The notes beneath the pieces were generated by a model. The model searched no databases, was not told the DNA's origin, and saw only the letters and a list, made by a program, of their open reading frames with translations. From assembly GCA_942493365.1 (NCBI GenBank), contig OW818697.1, positions 2,170,001 through 2,234,000 on the forward strand: 64,000 bases of DNA. The letters run 5' to 3'. Numbering within the stretch: position 1 is the stretch's first letter; each line of letters begins with the position of its first letter. This DNA comes from UBA8949 sp942493365 (GTDB taxonomy: Bacteria > Bacillota > Clostridia > Saccharofermentanales > UBA5734). Positions 20,301-27,572 of the stretch are shown here, one piece after another. The translations under genes and the position numbers were made by a program.

Positions 20301-22961
20301 AATAATAATCCGGACTATAATCATCAAGATGCTGTAGCCGGCGTCAAAGCAGACGAAGGGCAGCCACAGCCATGGCGTCGCCGGCAGGGCCAGCGCGCAA
20401 AGCAGAACCAGCGTCAGGCTCGCTGGCTGCACAAAGCTGCGCCTGATGTTGTCGATGATTTTCCAGCGAGACAGCCAACTGATAACCGATGGCAGTTTGA
20501 GCCAGGGCAGTAACTGCCAGTCGCCACGAATCCATCGGTGTTCGCGGCGAATATAGCTGATTATGCCTGACGGCTGGGTGTCCATGAATTTGATGCCGCT
20601 GGCGAAGGCGACCCGCGACAGGCTGCCTTCCAGCAGATCGTGACTGAGCACACTGTTTTCGGGAATGTTGCCGCGCAGCAGCTGGTGCATCACGGCGACA
20701 TCGTAAATGCCTTTGCCGACAAAGGTGCCTTCGTTGAAAACATCCTGGTAAATGTCCGAAACCACCGTCGCATAAGGATCGATTCCGGTTTGTCCGGCAA
20801 AAAAGCGGGCGAATACGCTGGCGGTCGGGCCGGGCATGCGATTGCGAATTTCCGGTTGCACGATGGCGTATCCTTCGATAATGCGTTGCGTTTTTTCATC
20901 GATCCGCGGCCGATTGAGCGGATGCGCCATGATACCGACCAGCCTGGCCGCGCTCTCGCGTATCAGTTCCGTGTCCGCGTCGATGGTGATGACATATTTG
21001 AAATCGCGCAGGAGGACGCGGTCGCCGATGCTGATCAAAAAACCTGTTTCCTGATTCCCCATCAGCAGCGCGTTAATTTCTTCGAGTTTGCCCCGCTTCC
21101 GTTCCCATCCCATCCAGCAGTTTTCAGAAGCATTCCACAAGCGTGGCCGATACATAAAATAAAACCGCGTGTAAATCCCCGGATAGCGGGTGTTGAGTAA
21201 ATGTATGGCGTTGGCGGCCGTTTCGGTCAGGCATTCGTCCGCTGGGCCAATTTCGGTGTCTGCATCCTCAAAATCACCGAGCAGCGCAAAATAGAGATTG
21301 TTTTGGCGGTTGGCCAAATAGTGTTTTTCCAAGCGGTCAATGTAGGATTGCACCTGCTCGGATGAACCCATAATAACCGGCATAACGACCAGCGTACGAT
21401 CTTTGTCGGGTATGGATTCCTGATAATCCATGGACAATTGCGGTTGCGGGCGATAGACCTTTGAGCTGATGTCCTGTAGCAGGCGAATGCTGATGCTGCT
21501 GCCCAAAACCAGCAGAATAAGACCCAGTACGATCAGCAGCCCAATCGATGGTGCAGCCGGTAGCACCAGCAGGATGCCCCCCGCGACGATGAGGGCGGTC
21601 AGCAGGAAAATGCCTGTGTAATAGGCAACGACAGAACTGCGTTTGCTGAAGTGCAGGGTGACTTTTCGTTTGTAAGGACGGCCGGCCAGTTGCGCGGTTG
21701 TCCAGGGCAGCCCTTGACCCGTCAGGTAGGAGCCGATGTGGTCAGGTTCGGGCAGACTGATGCCAGTCGGTGGCGTGCGGGCCCAGGCCACAACCTGCTC
21801 TGCCACGGCTGTTTCGGACATTTTGAAGTGACGGGCCAGCTTTTCGACCGTGATGCGGTAGAGGCTGCGGGTCATGCCGTTCATTTTGACATAGATTCCG
21901 GCCGGGTCCTGCGCAAGCAGCATTTCCAGCGTGGAGGCCTGCTGCAGTTCATCATCCCAGTTGATGTCGACGATTACTTTGAGACTCATGACCAGCGCGC
22001 GAATGATGGCTTCAGACGCAGCTTCGAATTCCGCTTCTTGTTCGAGCAATTCACGGAATTCCAGCGCGTAACTACTTTGAGATGTTTGCAGCGCGGCAGC
22101 CATCCATTCAGTGATTTCACCGTCGCTGACCGACATGCTGCGCATACGCAGATACAAATGCGAAACAAAGGCCCGATCCTTCAGGCAGGCCTCCCCGCTT
22201 TCCTTCCTCAATTGCGCCGCGATATTTTGTGTATCCGGACTAATTTTGGCCGTGACGCGATCGGCTGTCCGATCGGCCAGGCGTTTGATCGTGATGACCT
22301 CGATCACCCGGCTGGATTCATCGACAATTTTCTCAATCAGGCAAAGCACCAGCATTTCCGGCAGAGCCCACAACTCACGCGCCAAAAGCGGGCAGACCTG
22401 CTGGTAGGAACCCAGCATGTCAAGAATGACCTTTTCATTGAGATGGTAGTCGCAGCAACTGACCATTTCCCGCGCCAGCCGGTAGATCCTGGGATAGGCA
22501 TTCTGATCCCGCGCGGTGAGGATGGGCATAGTGCGGAATTTACCAAGATTGCCAAAGCTCTGCAGTTTGGTCAATTCTTTGTAGAACAGGTTGAAATTGT
22601 CAAAAAACCATTGTGACGCAGGAACCAAACCGATGATCCCGGCCGGCGCGCAGCTCAGACGGCGGCGCAGCGTTTGCAGACCCATGTAAATTTGCCAGTG
22701 CAGCCGATCAATGCTGCCGCTCCGCAAGGTCCGGCGCGCCTGATGCTGCTGGGCCAGTTGCGTCAGATGCTGGTTGATTTCCACGGGCGTCATATCGCCG
22801 CGTGTCCAGGGCGGCCGCGGGTGGGGACGCGGATAAAAGCCGATCAGCTTCAGCAAGTGAGTCGACTTGCGAACCAAGAGCACCACAAAGGGCAGCAAGA
22901 TCAGGCCAATAATTAAACAAAGCCAAAAATAATCGGACAAAAATGCAAGCATACTGTTCAT
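14364..22961 (-). CDS. Cyclic beta-1,2-glucan synthase (NdvB/Cgs-like)
   Basis: 2865 residues, close to Brucella Cgs and rhizobial NdvB. Start ATG 22961 is preceded by GGGAGG at 7 bp; a longer frame to 23093 has no such site. Order: TM at about 5-30; more TMs near 450-510; GT84 glycosyltransferase domain with VITIDADTEL near residue 660 and the RREHRWIRGDWQ (QxxRW-like) motif near 808; TM cluster at about 845-1015; a middle domain (about 1040-1500, WHGHLYNWYQ near 1130) matching the position of the cyclisation domain; then carbohydrate-phosphorylase GH94 modules with FRDQLQDVLAF near 2410 and catalytic-region GSGDWNDGMNQ near 2540. The enzyme polymerises glucose from UDP-glucose, trims and cyclises the chain. 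A possible -10 (TATAAT) lies at 23077-23082 on the minus strand. Known mainly from rhizobia/Brucella but also in thermophilic clostridia. Confidence 0.93.
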   Translation of the reverse strand: MNSMLAFLSDYFWLCLIIGLILLPFVVLLVRKSTHLLKLIGFYPRPHPRPPWTRGDMTPVEINQHLTQLAQQHQARRTLRSGSIDRLHWQIYMGLQTLRRRLSCAPAGIIGLVPASQWFFDNFNLFYKELTKLQSFGNLGKFRTMPILTARDQNAYPRIYRLAREMVSCCDYHLNEKVILDMLGSYQQVCPLLARELWALPEMLVLCLIEKIVDESSRVIEVITIKRLADRTADRVTAKISPDTQNIAAQLRKESGEACLKDRAFVSHLYLRMRSMSVSDGEITEWMAAALQTSQSSYALEFRELLEQEAEFEAASEAIIRALVMSLKVIVDINWDDELQQASTLEMLLAQDPAGIYVKMNGMTRSLYRITVEKLARHFKMSETAVAEQVVAWARTPPTGISLPEPDHIGSYLTGQGLPWTTAQLAGRPYKRKVTLHFSKRSSVVAYYTGIFLLTALIVAGGILLVLPAAPSIGLLIVLGLILLVLGSSISIRLLQDISSKVYRPQPQLSMDYQESIPDKDRTLVVMPVIMGSSEQVQSYIDRLEKHYLANRQNNLYFALLGDFEDADTEIGPADECLTETAANAIHLLNTRYPGIYTRFYFMYRPRLWNASENCWMGWERKRGKLEEINALLMGNQETGFLISIGDRVLLRDFKYVITIDADTELIRESAARLVGIMAHPLNRPRIDEKTQRIIEGYAIVQPEIRNRMPGPTASVFARFFAGQTGIDPYATVVSDIYQDVFNEGTFVGKGIYDVAVMHQLLRGNIPENSVLSHDLLEGSLSRVAFASGIKFMDTQPSGIISYIRREHRWIRGDWQLLPWLKLPSVISWLSRWKIIDNIRRSFVQPASLTLVLLCALALPATPWLWLPFVCFDAGYSILMIIVRIIIQKNRNPSMRLAIKALSDQILSRFLMLLIEIMLIPIRGLLALDAICRTLYRLIISHRKLLEWQTSESVDSNVLKTFNFHLAAMWPAIIPTIPVLIGAMMQPSPGWMTMLTLVAGIWLFSPLLSYMASLQVRRAAPGRFMREQIRRLRLLARRTWNYFEDFSTADTHWLCPDNFQTYPGPKVSDKTSPTNIGLQLLATLAARDMGFISLHTLVEKCEKVLSIVEKLPKWHGHLYNWYQVNPLRVLDPQYVSTVDSGNFIGHLIALKQGLIGVRRQPVFTASCITGLNDTLVTAGLADLKISLSFATMNDWSESLSKLAARLETAPTDQRWKQRLALLCSGLQTDLTLQGCSGLCKEQKCLDDMADAGNEKAIALVMRINELVSSIDALVLKADFRALYDHKHQLFIIGFHVSSQTPDSGRYDLMASEARLSSFLAIAKGDVPQKHWFALGRPFTLIRGTPTLLSWSGSMFEYLMPNLVLKTPPGSIFYQSSQAAVSRQITQGRKMKLPWGISESQYYAFDVNSNYQYTSFGVMRLRLQSTIRPAQVVTPYATLLALMVKPQRALRNIDRLRKIGAESEYGFYEALDYNRPDSANLRPFSLVQSSMVHHLGMSLIAMDNYLNQNVMQTRFHGEPMVQSAEILLEETSAVGLISVSRRWYTININVNDTVEEAAESRYVLAPDPPEPIAHVLANRQYMVMLTSDGEGFSCCDNIFINRWRADPLGSGFGTFIYLRDQASDTLWSAAYRPTRKEPDDYQVVFSADKAEFKRRDGHFNTHTEVTLSPQENLELRRVTVTNNSDKAINLEMTSYLEIVADEYRAEAAHPAFSKLFVDTEYDEKRQMLIGRRRTRSPEDRRHFVMHRLVAESPIKQKVQFEIDRRLFVGRNGNLIRPQIMESSLNLSSREGFSPDPILSLRVVVNIPAGHSATVVFLTGYAQSREEIMQLSANYDKFHDSDDIFKLSLTSGNLRMRYLAVKPAQLNAILSLVGPIYYPSLTYRGPVASILRNQLGQSGLWRFGISGDNPIMLLRVEDLKSASLISDVLQAFEVLRMHFVPVDLVIFNDEMTGYAMELNQLIQSLTSRLRIFSGNPAGTGLFVVNRFQVSPEETDLLLSVARVVITPETGVRFRNLKAAGSKPESRTDGPAEPAPRAVIRLTSGSYNSHIQPIQSFPDKEQPLEFFNGLGGFAKGGREYVIRLRSGMKPPGPWINVIANDQCGFLVSESGAGYTWAGNSRENKLTTWSNDPVLDPISEAVYIRDEATGAITSPCLLNAGYGGHYQIRHGFGYTAFEHDELALRQSMTVFVAEKAPVKLWLLTLANEGAVVRNFSVTLYVEWLLGVQRELMAPFVITSFDHRSDCLVARNAYNDQYRDKYTFIFSSEKITSCTGNRKEFLGTSISARYPQGLSLPGFSGELGAGLDPCGVIQICIALSPGESRSIVFGLGQTASQDEAAELIDRLRVPSRAAEELNLARDYWDSKLGGITVRSPDRTLDILMNGWLRYQVLACRIKARSAFYQCGGAYGFRDQLQDVLAFLEGDPDLVRQQILLCCSRQFIDGDVQHWWHPPTGVGVRTRISDDLLWLPYVTAEYLLQTGDYAILAENVPWLTGERLQEGQHEIMFTPQVANKADTVYKHCLQAIERSAHFGSNGLPLMGSGDWNDGMNQVGAAGRGESVWLGWFMYAVLHRFIGVCQQFGDVANSRRMASLAANLTGNLESAAWDGQWYKRAFFDNGNAMGSSKNEECQIDSISQSWAVLSGAANPRHAARAIESARQQLVKDEYHAILLLTPPFDKSPDNPGYIRGYFPGVRENGGQYTHGAIWLAMASAQLKQAPEAWRLLNLLNPIWATIDLRSAYRYEKEPYVMAADISMAPPFMGRAGWSWYTGSAGWMYQAILHSFLGIRREGGQIVLDPCVPETWRSYHVEYCVGLTKYQLDFRNKSGPGTFVQSLTVDDVPVMGNRFDIVDDGKMHHVVIMISDQKQML

Positions 22962-23120
22962 TTGATGACCTCCCGTCAGGCGGTCAGTCCTCTGGTTGCA
23001 AAAACGACCTGCCAATTGCAGGTTGTGACGTCTGTCTATTGGTCTGTAAAACACGAGGGCTGGGGTGAATGGTATTATTATATCAAAAACCAATACATAA
23101 GGCCAGCGGATGCTGCTTCA

Positions 23121-23149
23121 TTGAGCAATGAGCATTAATGCGTTATACT
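23121..23149 (+). promoter_or_regulatory. Promoter of the acyltransferase gene
   Basis: TTGAGC (23121-23126) and TATACT (23144-23149) are separated by 17 bp, 35 bp upstream of the ATG at 23184. It lies in the 222-bp divergent region shared with the cyclic glucan synthase gene. Confidence 0.6.
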
Positions 23150-23183
23150 CAAATCACTTCAATTGGATGTGAGGAATGTCTGC

Positions 23184-24212
23184 ATGATCAAAAGTCGACT
23201 GGATTTCAGTGTTCTGACGGTAATCGCCTGTATGGCAGTCGTCTTTTTGCATATGAACAGTTCCGTCTCTCAGGTCTCGGATACCTGGGAGTGGAAATAC
23301 AGCCTGCTCAATCAATGCCTGGCCATGTGGTGCGTGCCGGTGTTCTTTATGATGACCGGCGCCAACCTCATGAACTACCGCGCCAAATACACCACCCGCG
23401 ATTACTTCCAAAAGCGCTTCTTCCGCACGGTCATCCCCCTGCTCTTTTGGAGCTGTGTGCATCTGGTCTGGCGGCTGGCCACCGGCACACTCGTCATTGC
23501 CAACGCCGGCGATTTCATCAACCTCTTCACCCAGGGTAAAATCGAACCGACCTACTGGTTTTTTTACGCGCTGTTTGCGGTTTATCTTTGCATTCCGATC
23601 CTCTCGGCCATTGATCTGGTCAAAAACCGGCGGTTGCTGTGGTACATTTTCAGCATTTGCTTTTTTGCCGTCGCCGTGCTGCCGCAGCTTAAAGAGTTTT
23701 TGGGCTTTGCCGTCAGTGGCTCGGTCTTCAGCAATTTCGCCGGCCATCTCGGCTATGTCGTGCTGGGCTACCTGCTGTCCACTCAGGAGATCCCCCGCAA
23801 AATTCGCATCGCGCTCTACAGCCTTGGCGTCCTGGCCTGTGTCGGCATGTTCTGGGGCAGTTGGTACATCAACCTGATCCGCTACCAAGAGACGCAGATC
23901 AACAAGCTCTTCATGACCTTCGGCTCGGTCAACAACTACCTGATGGCCGCCGCGCTGTTTGTTTTTATTGGTCAGATACGCTGGGAACACCTCGGCGACA
24001 GAGCTGCCAGTTTCATCAAAACGCTGGCCGGCCTGAGTTTCGGCATTTACCTGGTCCACAAACTATTGCTCTACATCGCCGAGAGTCTCTTTGTTCTCGA
24101 TCCCAAATCAACCCTGTACAAAACTGTTGGTACCCTCGCGCTCTACATTGTGTCGGCTGTCCTGGTCGCCGGCATCCGTAAAATAAAGTATCTCAAAAAT
24201 GTCATCCCGTGA
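23184..24212 (+). CDS. Acyltransferase 3 family membrane protein
   Basis: 342 residues. ATG 23184 follows GAGGA at 8 bp. About ten hydrophobic segments; the first helix carries RLDFSVLTVIACMAVVFLHMN, matching the family's conserved early histidine (VVFLHMN) and the later R/F-x-x-R type loop (RDYFQKRFFRTVIPLLFWS). Such proteins transfer acetyl or succinyl groups to surface polysaccharides, peptidoglycan or periplasmic glucans (OpgC, OafA). Divergent from the cyclic glucan synthase gene and sharing its control region, so an OpgC-like modification of the glucan is a reasonable inference, not proven. Confidence 0.85.
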   Translation: MIKSRLDFSVLTVIACMAVVFLHMNSSVSQVSDTWEWKYSLLNQCLAMWCVPVFFMMTGANLMNYRAKYTTRDYFQKRFFRTVIPLLFWSCVHLVWRLATGTLVIANAGDFINLFTQGKIEPTYWFFYALFAVYLCIPILSAIDLVKNRRLLWYIFSICFFAVAVLPQLKEFLGFAVSGSVFSNFAGHLGYVVLGYLLSTQEIPRKIRIALYSLGVLACVGMFWGSWYINLIRYQETQINKLFMTFGSVNNYLMAAALFVFIGQIRWEHLGDRAASFIKTLAGLSFGIYLVHKLLLYIAESLFVLDPKSTLYKTVGTLALYIVSAVLVAGIRKIKYLKNVIP

Positions 24213-24270
24213 TATGATAAAGAGGTAGACGTCTGTAACCACGGACCATCCTGAAAGGAGGTCGATCGGC

Positions 24271-24594
24271 ATGATTGAGAAAGTTTTCAGTTTTGCTTCA
24301 GGTGACAGCAAGTTGATCGAAAGAATTATCGAGGACGAACACGCAGCGATTAATCACATGATCCTCACCCAGTTCGATGCGCTGCCCGAACACAATGCCA
24401 ATTCCAATGTCTATCTGGTTGTGGTCCGTGGCTGTATGGCCATACGGCTCGATGAACAGGTCACGCGCGAATACGACGCGGGCAGCATCCTGGTCATTCC
24501 CTGCAAGACCAAAATGAACGTGTCCAATCAATCCGCTCCTCCCCTGGAATTCTTTGTCTTCAAAGCCCCCGGCCCCGGCCATATTGCAGGTTGA
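24271..24594 (+). CDS. Small cupin-like protein
   Basis: 107 residues with AAAGGAGG 9 bp upstream. The pattern HNANSNVYLVVVRGCMAIRLDEQVTREYDAGSILVIPCKTKMNVSNQSAPPLEFFVFKAP fits a single cupin barrel (short strands, G-rich turns, PxxxxMxVxN motif), but only one of the usual metal-binding histidines is evident. Often such proteins sense or bind small molecules. It ends 15 bp before the nitroreductase start and is likely co-transcribed with it. Confidence 0.75.
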   Translation: MIEKVFSFASGDSKLIERIIEDEHAAINHMILTQFDALPEHNANSNVYLVVVRGCMAIRLDEQVTREYDAGSILVIPCKTKMNVSNQSAPPLEFFVFKAPGPGHIAG

Positions 24595-24608
24595 AAGGAA
24601 CGCACCGC

Positions 24609-25172
24609 ATGATGAACGAAACCATCAAGAACATTCTCGCCAAACGAAGCATTCGCAGTTACGATGATCGTCAGGTCGAGCCCGACAAAATCGACGCCAT
24701 CATGGAATGCGCCCAGAATGCTCCTTCGGCCATGGAAAGCCAGCCCTGGCATTTCACCGTTATCACCAACAAAGAACTGCTGCGCCGGATATCGTTGGAA
24801 AATCAGAAAATCCTGCGCGACTCGTCGATCAAAATCGTTCGTAAACTGGCCGAATCCCCCCGCTACGACTGCTTCCACGGGGCCCCGATGGCAGTTATCG
24901 TTTCGGGCAGCGAAGATTCCGAATTTTCCCTGGGCGACTGCGCCAACGCCGTTGAAAACATGGCTCAGGCCGCCTGGTCGATGGGTCTTGGCACCTGCCA
25001 TCTCGGTTCCTTCAACAGCGCCATGAAAGCGCCCGCAGGCCAGGCGCTGCTCAAAGATCTGCAAATTCCCACCGGCTATTTCCCGCTTTTTGCCCTGGCA
25101 GTCGGCTACAGCAGCGAGGTAACCGGCAAACGGGCCTCCAAGAAAAAGAACACGCTGACTTATTTGAAGTGA
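24609..25172 (+). CDS. Nitroreductase family protein
   Basis: 187 residues from the first of two adjacent ATGs (24609/24612), downstream of GAAAGGAA. FMN-binding features are present: AKRSIRSYDDRQVE at the N-terminus, APSAMESQPWHFTVI, CANAVENMAQAAWSMGLGTCHLG, and a late GYSSE. NAD(P)H-dependent flavoenzyme; substrate unknown. A perfect palindrome begins 3 bp after the stop codon as part of the repeat element described separately. Confidence 0.92.
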   Translation: MMNETIKNILAKRSIRSYDDRQVEPDKIDAIMECAQNAPSAMESQPWHFTVITNKELLRRISLENQKILRDSSIKIVRKLAESPRYDCFHGAPMAVIVSGSEDSEFSLGDCANAVENMAQAAWSMGLGTCHLGSFNSAMKAPAGQALLKDLQIPTGYFPLFALAVGYSSEVTGKRASKKKNTLTYLK

Positions 25173-25174
25173 TG

Positions 25175-25300
25175 TGAAAAGCCGCTTGCGGCTTTTCAAC
25201 GAAAGATGAAAGACGAAAAACGAAAGACGTGAAAAGCCACAAGCGCCTTTTCAGCGAAAGACGAAAGATTGCGGAATGATAATCCTGGAAATCTAAAATC
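25175..25300 (+). repeat. Repeat element E1: hairpin + A-rich array, two units
   Basis: A perfect palindrome (TGAAAAGCCGC at 25175-25185, TT, GCGGCTTTTCA at 25188-25198) is followed by an array of CGAAAGA/TGAAAGA/CGAAAAA 7-mers, a second imperfect hairpin (GAAAAGCC...CCTTTTC, about 25231-25253), another short array, and the tail TTGCGGAATGATAATCC. Same architecture as elements E2, E3 and E5. The hairpin could also terminate the nitroreductase transcript. Confidence 0.7.
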
Positions 25301-25309
25301 TTCAGTGAT

Positions 25310-25546
25310 TTGGAATCTTGGAAAAAACACTATGCCCGGATTATTGGGATCAATTTATTCTCTTTATCCATTTTATCATTGGCAATAATCATGTCTTTTG
25401 CAGCAGTAATCATTGCGCCCGCTTCCATTCTCGTCTACTTTACCGGTGGACTCTGTGTACCGTTATGGGTTATGCATCTGTATTTTCAAATAAAACTGGC
25501 CCGAAAAATCAAAGCCCTGCGACGCGAAAAGTTGATTCGAGAATAA
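25310..25546 (+). CDS. Small two-TM hypothetical protein
   Basis: 78 residues from a TTG at 25310 with no convincing ribosome binding site, so the start is uncertain. Two hydrophobic segments (residues about 12-37 and 39-60) are followed by a basic tail (KLARKIKALRREKLIRE), giving a plausible small inner-membrane protein. It lies between converging repeat elements E1 and E2. Family unknown. Confidence 0.45.
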   Translation: MESWKKHYARIIGINLFSLSILSLAIIMSFAAVIIAPASILVYFTGGLCVPLWVMHLYFQIKLARKIKALRREKLIRE

Positions 25547-25574
25547 AAAATCAGACCTGCAGTTTTGCTGCAGG
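25545..25574 (-). terminator. Intrinsic terminator (minus strand)
   Basis: Read on the minus strand, CCTGCAG-CAAAA-CTGCAGG is followed shortly by TTTTTT (the A-run at 25545-25550). It would stop transcripts coming leftwards from the DUF4332 gene through repeat E2. Confidence 0.5.
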
Positions 25575-25584
25575 CCAGATCTCG

Positions 25585-25651
25585 ATTTCAAGGATTTCAC
25601 TTCATTCACTTTTCGCTTTTCGCTTTTAGCTTTTCGTTGAAAAGCCGCAAG
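25585..25651 (-). repeat. Repeat element E2, distal part (left of the IS)
   Basis: The 46 bp at 25606-25651 are identical to 27036-27081. On the minus strand the segment is the end of an interrupted hairpin, then CTAAAAG/CGAAAAG arrays, then GAATGAAGTGAAATCCTTGAAATC-like tail (first part matching the tails of E1 and E5). Element continues at 27024 on the other side of the insertion sequence. Confidence 0.75.
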
Positions 25652-27023
25652 TGTCCAGTTTCAAGACATAGGTAAGTAATAGTTTCAGGACATGGGTAAG
25701 TAAAAGTTTCAAGACATAGGTAAGTCCGGATGGTAACATGGCGGCAGAACTCGAAGGGAGGGCTGCGCCAAATGAGCTGGAAGGAGACTAATGTCATGGA
25801 ACAACGAACTAGTTTTGTCCAAGATTTCATCAAGCGGGACAGGCCTTTCCGCGAGCCGTGTGCAGGGTATGGCATCAGCGAAAAGACAGGGCATAAATGG
25901 AAAAAGCGCTTCTTGCAGAGTGGATTATCGGGGCTAAGCGATTTGAGTCGCAAGCCACGTAACAGCCCCGCTGAGTTGGGTGAAGACCCGATCACCCGAC
26001 TGATCAAGATCCGCAGTGCGCATCCGACCTGGGGAGCCAAAAAGATTGCGGTCCTTTATGCCAAGGCATACCCGAAGGAAATCACACCTTCGCTGAGCAG
26101 CATCAATCGCGTTCTGGGCAAGGTGGATATGCTTAAAAAGCGACGCATCAAGAAGGCTGTACCTGACGCCAATCGGCTAAGGCGGCATATTCAGCCAGAA
26201 CAGCCCAACGATGTCTGGACGGTCGATTTCAAAGGCTGGTGGATGTCTGGTGGCGAAAAATGTCTGCCTCTGACGATTCGCGATCTAAAATCCAAATACC
26301 TGCTTGCAGTCACGCTTCTGACGACCGCATCGACCGAAGCCGTGAAATCAGTCTTTCTCAGGCTGTTTAGAACATACGGGCTACCCAAAGTCATTCGAAG
26401 TGACAACGGAACGCCCTTCGCCAACCACAACGCCATTCTGCAACTTTCAACCCTGAGTTGCTGGTGGATTACGCTCGGCATTCTTCCGGACCGGACAGAT
26501 CCGGGAACACCAACTCAAAACGGGTCACACGAACGAATGCATGCCGATCTGGCCAACGAGGTCCAGTCGCAGAAAATTCCCGGTGGCATTATCCCCACCC
26601 AGTATGCCCTGGACTTTTGGCGCGAGGAATACAACACGGTCCGTCCGCACGAAGCACTTGGCATGCTCACGCCAGCCGAAGTCTATTGCCCATCGCCCCG
26701 GGCATACGAAGGCGAGCCCGATGTCATCGAATACCCGCTTGGCTTTCTGCCCAGAAAAGTTCGTTCCAACGGGTTGATCTCGGTTGACGGCATCGTTGTT
26801 TCGATTAGCTATGCCCTTCGTGGTTTGACGATAGGTTTACAGCCTCAAAAAGAAGGGGGATATCTCGCATGGTTAGCGGATTTCCCCCTGGGCTTTTTGG
26901 ATATACAGAGCGCTTGTTTTCAGCCTCTGACCGATTTAGAATGAGGTTATTCGGACTTACCTCTGAGTCTTGTGTCTCACCTATGTCCTGACACAAAAGA
27001 CTTACCGATGTCTTGACACAACA
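25652..27023 (+). mobile_element. IS481-type insertion sequence, 1372 bp
   Basis: Ends are TGT...ACA. Left end TGTCCAGTTTCAAGACATAG and right end (read inwards) TGTTGTGTCAAGACATCGG form imperfect inverted repeats sharing TCAAGACATnGGTAAGT. Both flanks carry AAG (25649-25651 and 27024-27026), a 3-bp target duplication. Near the left end the motif TTTCA(A/G)GACAT(A/G)GGTAAGT is repeated three times at about 23-24 bp spacing, and near the right end it recurs twice, as expected for multiple transposase binding sites. One intact transposase gene inside. Confidence 0.85.
25772..26944 (+). CDS. IS481 family transposase
   Basis: 390 residues from ATG 25772, which follows GGGAGGG at 9 bp. N-terminal helix-turn-helix (FREPCAGYGISEKTGHKWKKRF, about 22-45), a second HTH-like region, then an rve/DDE integrase core: first Asp in VWTVDFKGWW, second in VIRSDNGTPF, Glu in NGSHERMHADL. 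C-terminal segment (PEVY-like TPAEVYCPSPR) is typical. The frame is intact, so the element may be active. Confidence 0.93.
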   Translation: MSWKETNVMEQRTSFVQDFIKRDRPFREPCAGYGISEKTGHKWKKRFLQSGLSGLSDLSRKPRNSPAELGEDPITRLIKIRSAHPTWGAKKIAVLYAKAYPKEITPSLSSINRVLGKVDMLKKRRIKKAVPDANRLRRHIQPEQPNDVWTVDFKGWWMSGGEKCLPLTIRDLKSKYLLAVTLLTTASTEAVKSVFLRLFRTYGLPKVIRSDNGTPFANHNAILQLSTLSCWWITLGILPDRTDPGTPTQNGSHERMHADLANEVQSQKIPGGIIPTQYALDFWREEYNTVRPHEALGMLTPAEVYCPSPRAYEGEPDVIEYPLGFLPRKVRSNGLISVDGIVVSISYALRGLTIGLQPQKEGGYLAWLADFPLGFLDIQSACFQPLTDLE

Positions 27024-27091
27024 AAGCGGCTTTTCTCACTTTTCGCTTTTCGCTTTTAGCTTTTCGTTGAAAAGCCGCAAGCGGCTTTTCA
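27024..27091 (-). repeat. Repeat element E2, proximal part (right of the IS)
   Basis: Begins on the minus strand with the TGA stop codon of the DUF4332 gene as the first three bases of a perfect palindrome (27068-27091), then the A-rich array. Bases 27036-27090 are one complete 55-bp unit; 27024-27035 is the remainder of a second, IS-split unit. Confidence 0.75.
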
Positions 27092-27493
27092 GTAGGTCAT
27101 CACTCGCGGCAACGCTTTGGCCTGATCGATCCAGTCGGCAACCATTTTTTCGGATGCGACCTGGCGAACCACCTGTTTGGCGTTATTGATTTCGACCAGC
27201 TTGGCGGCCAGATTTCCGGCTTTGCGGGCGGCCAGTTCAACGACAGTGTCAACGCCGGCGGCTTCGAGCAGCTCGGAGTATTCAGCGCCAATACCGTTGA
27301 TTCTCTGGAGGTCAGCGTGGTTGGCCCATTTCAGGATCAGTTTGTCGGAGATGCCGGTTGCAGCAGCGACCTTGTCGCGGCCGGATTTGTTGGCACAGGC
27401 TGTGAGCAGCGCATCAACGGACTTGATACCCGATGCTTTCAGTTTTTCAGCGTAAACCTCACCGATACCTTCGATTGCGTTTGCTAATGTCAT
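27089..27493 (-). CDS. DUF4332 domain protein (helix-hairpin-helix)
   Basis: 134 residues; GGGGAGA upstream of the ATG. Two helix-hairpin-helix-like halves: AIEGIGEVYAEKLKASGIKSVDALL (about 6-30) and QRINGIGAEYSELLEAAGVDTVVEL (about 62-86). This is the DUF4332 pattern; such domains resemble DNA-binding HhH folds but the function is not established. Stop codon overlaps repeat element E2. Confidence 0.88.
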   Translation of the reverse strand: MTLANAIEGIGEVYAEKLKASGIKSVDALLTACANKSGRDKVAAATGISDKLILKWANHADLQRINGIGAEYSELLEAAGVDTVVELAARKAGNLAAKLVEINNAKQVVRQVASEKMVADWIDQAKALPRVMTY

Positions 27494-27572
27494 AAGAAAT
27501 CTCCCCTTCCGACTATAAAAATGTTGATAATAAAAGGGTACTACGTCGGGTTGAAATAGTCAAATATTGATA

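Noticed and set aside
25198..25300. CRISPR-like array
   Set aside because: Units are 7-8 bp, degenerate and without spacers; no cas genes in the window.
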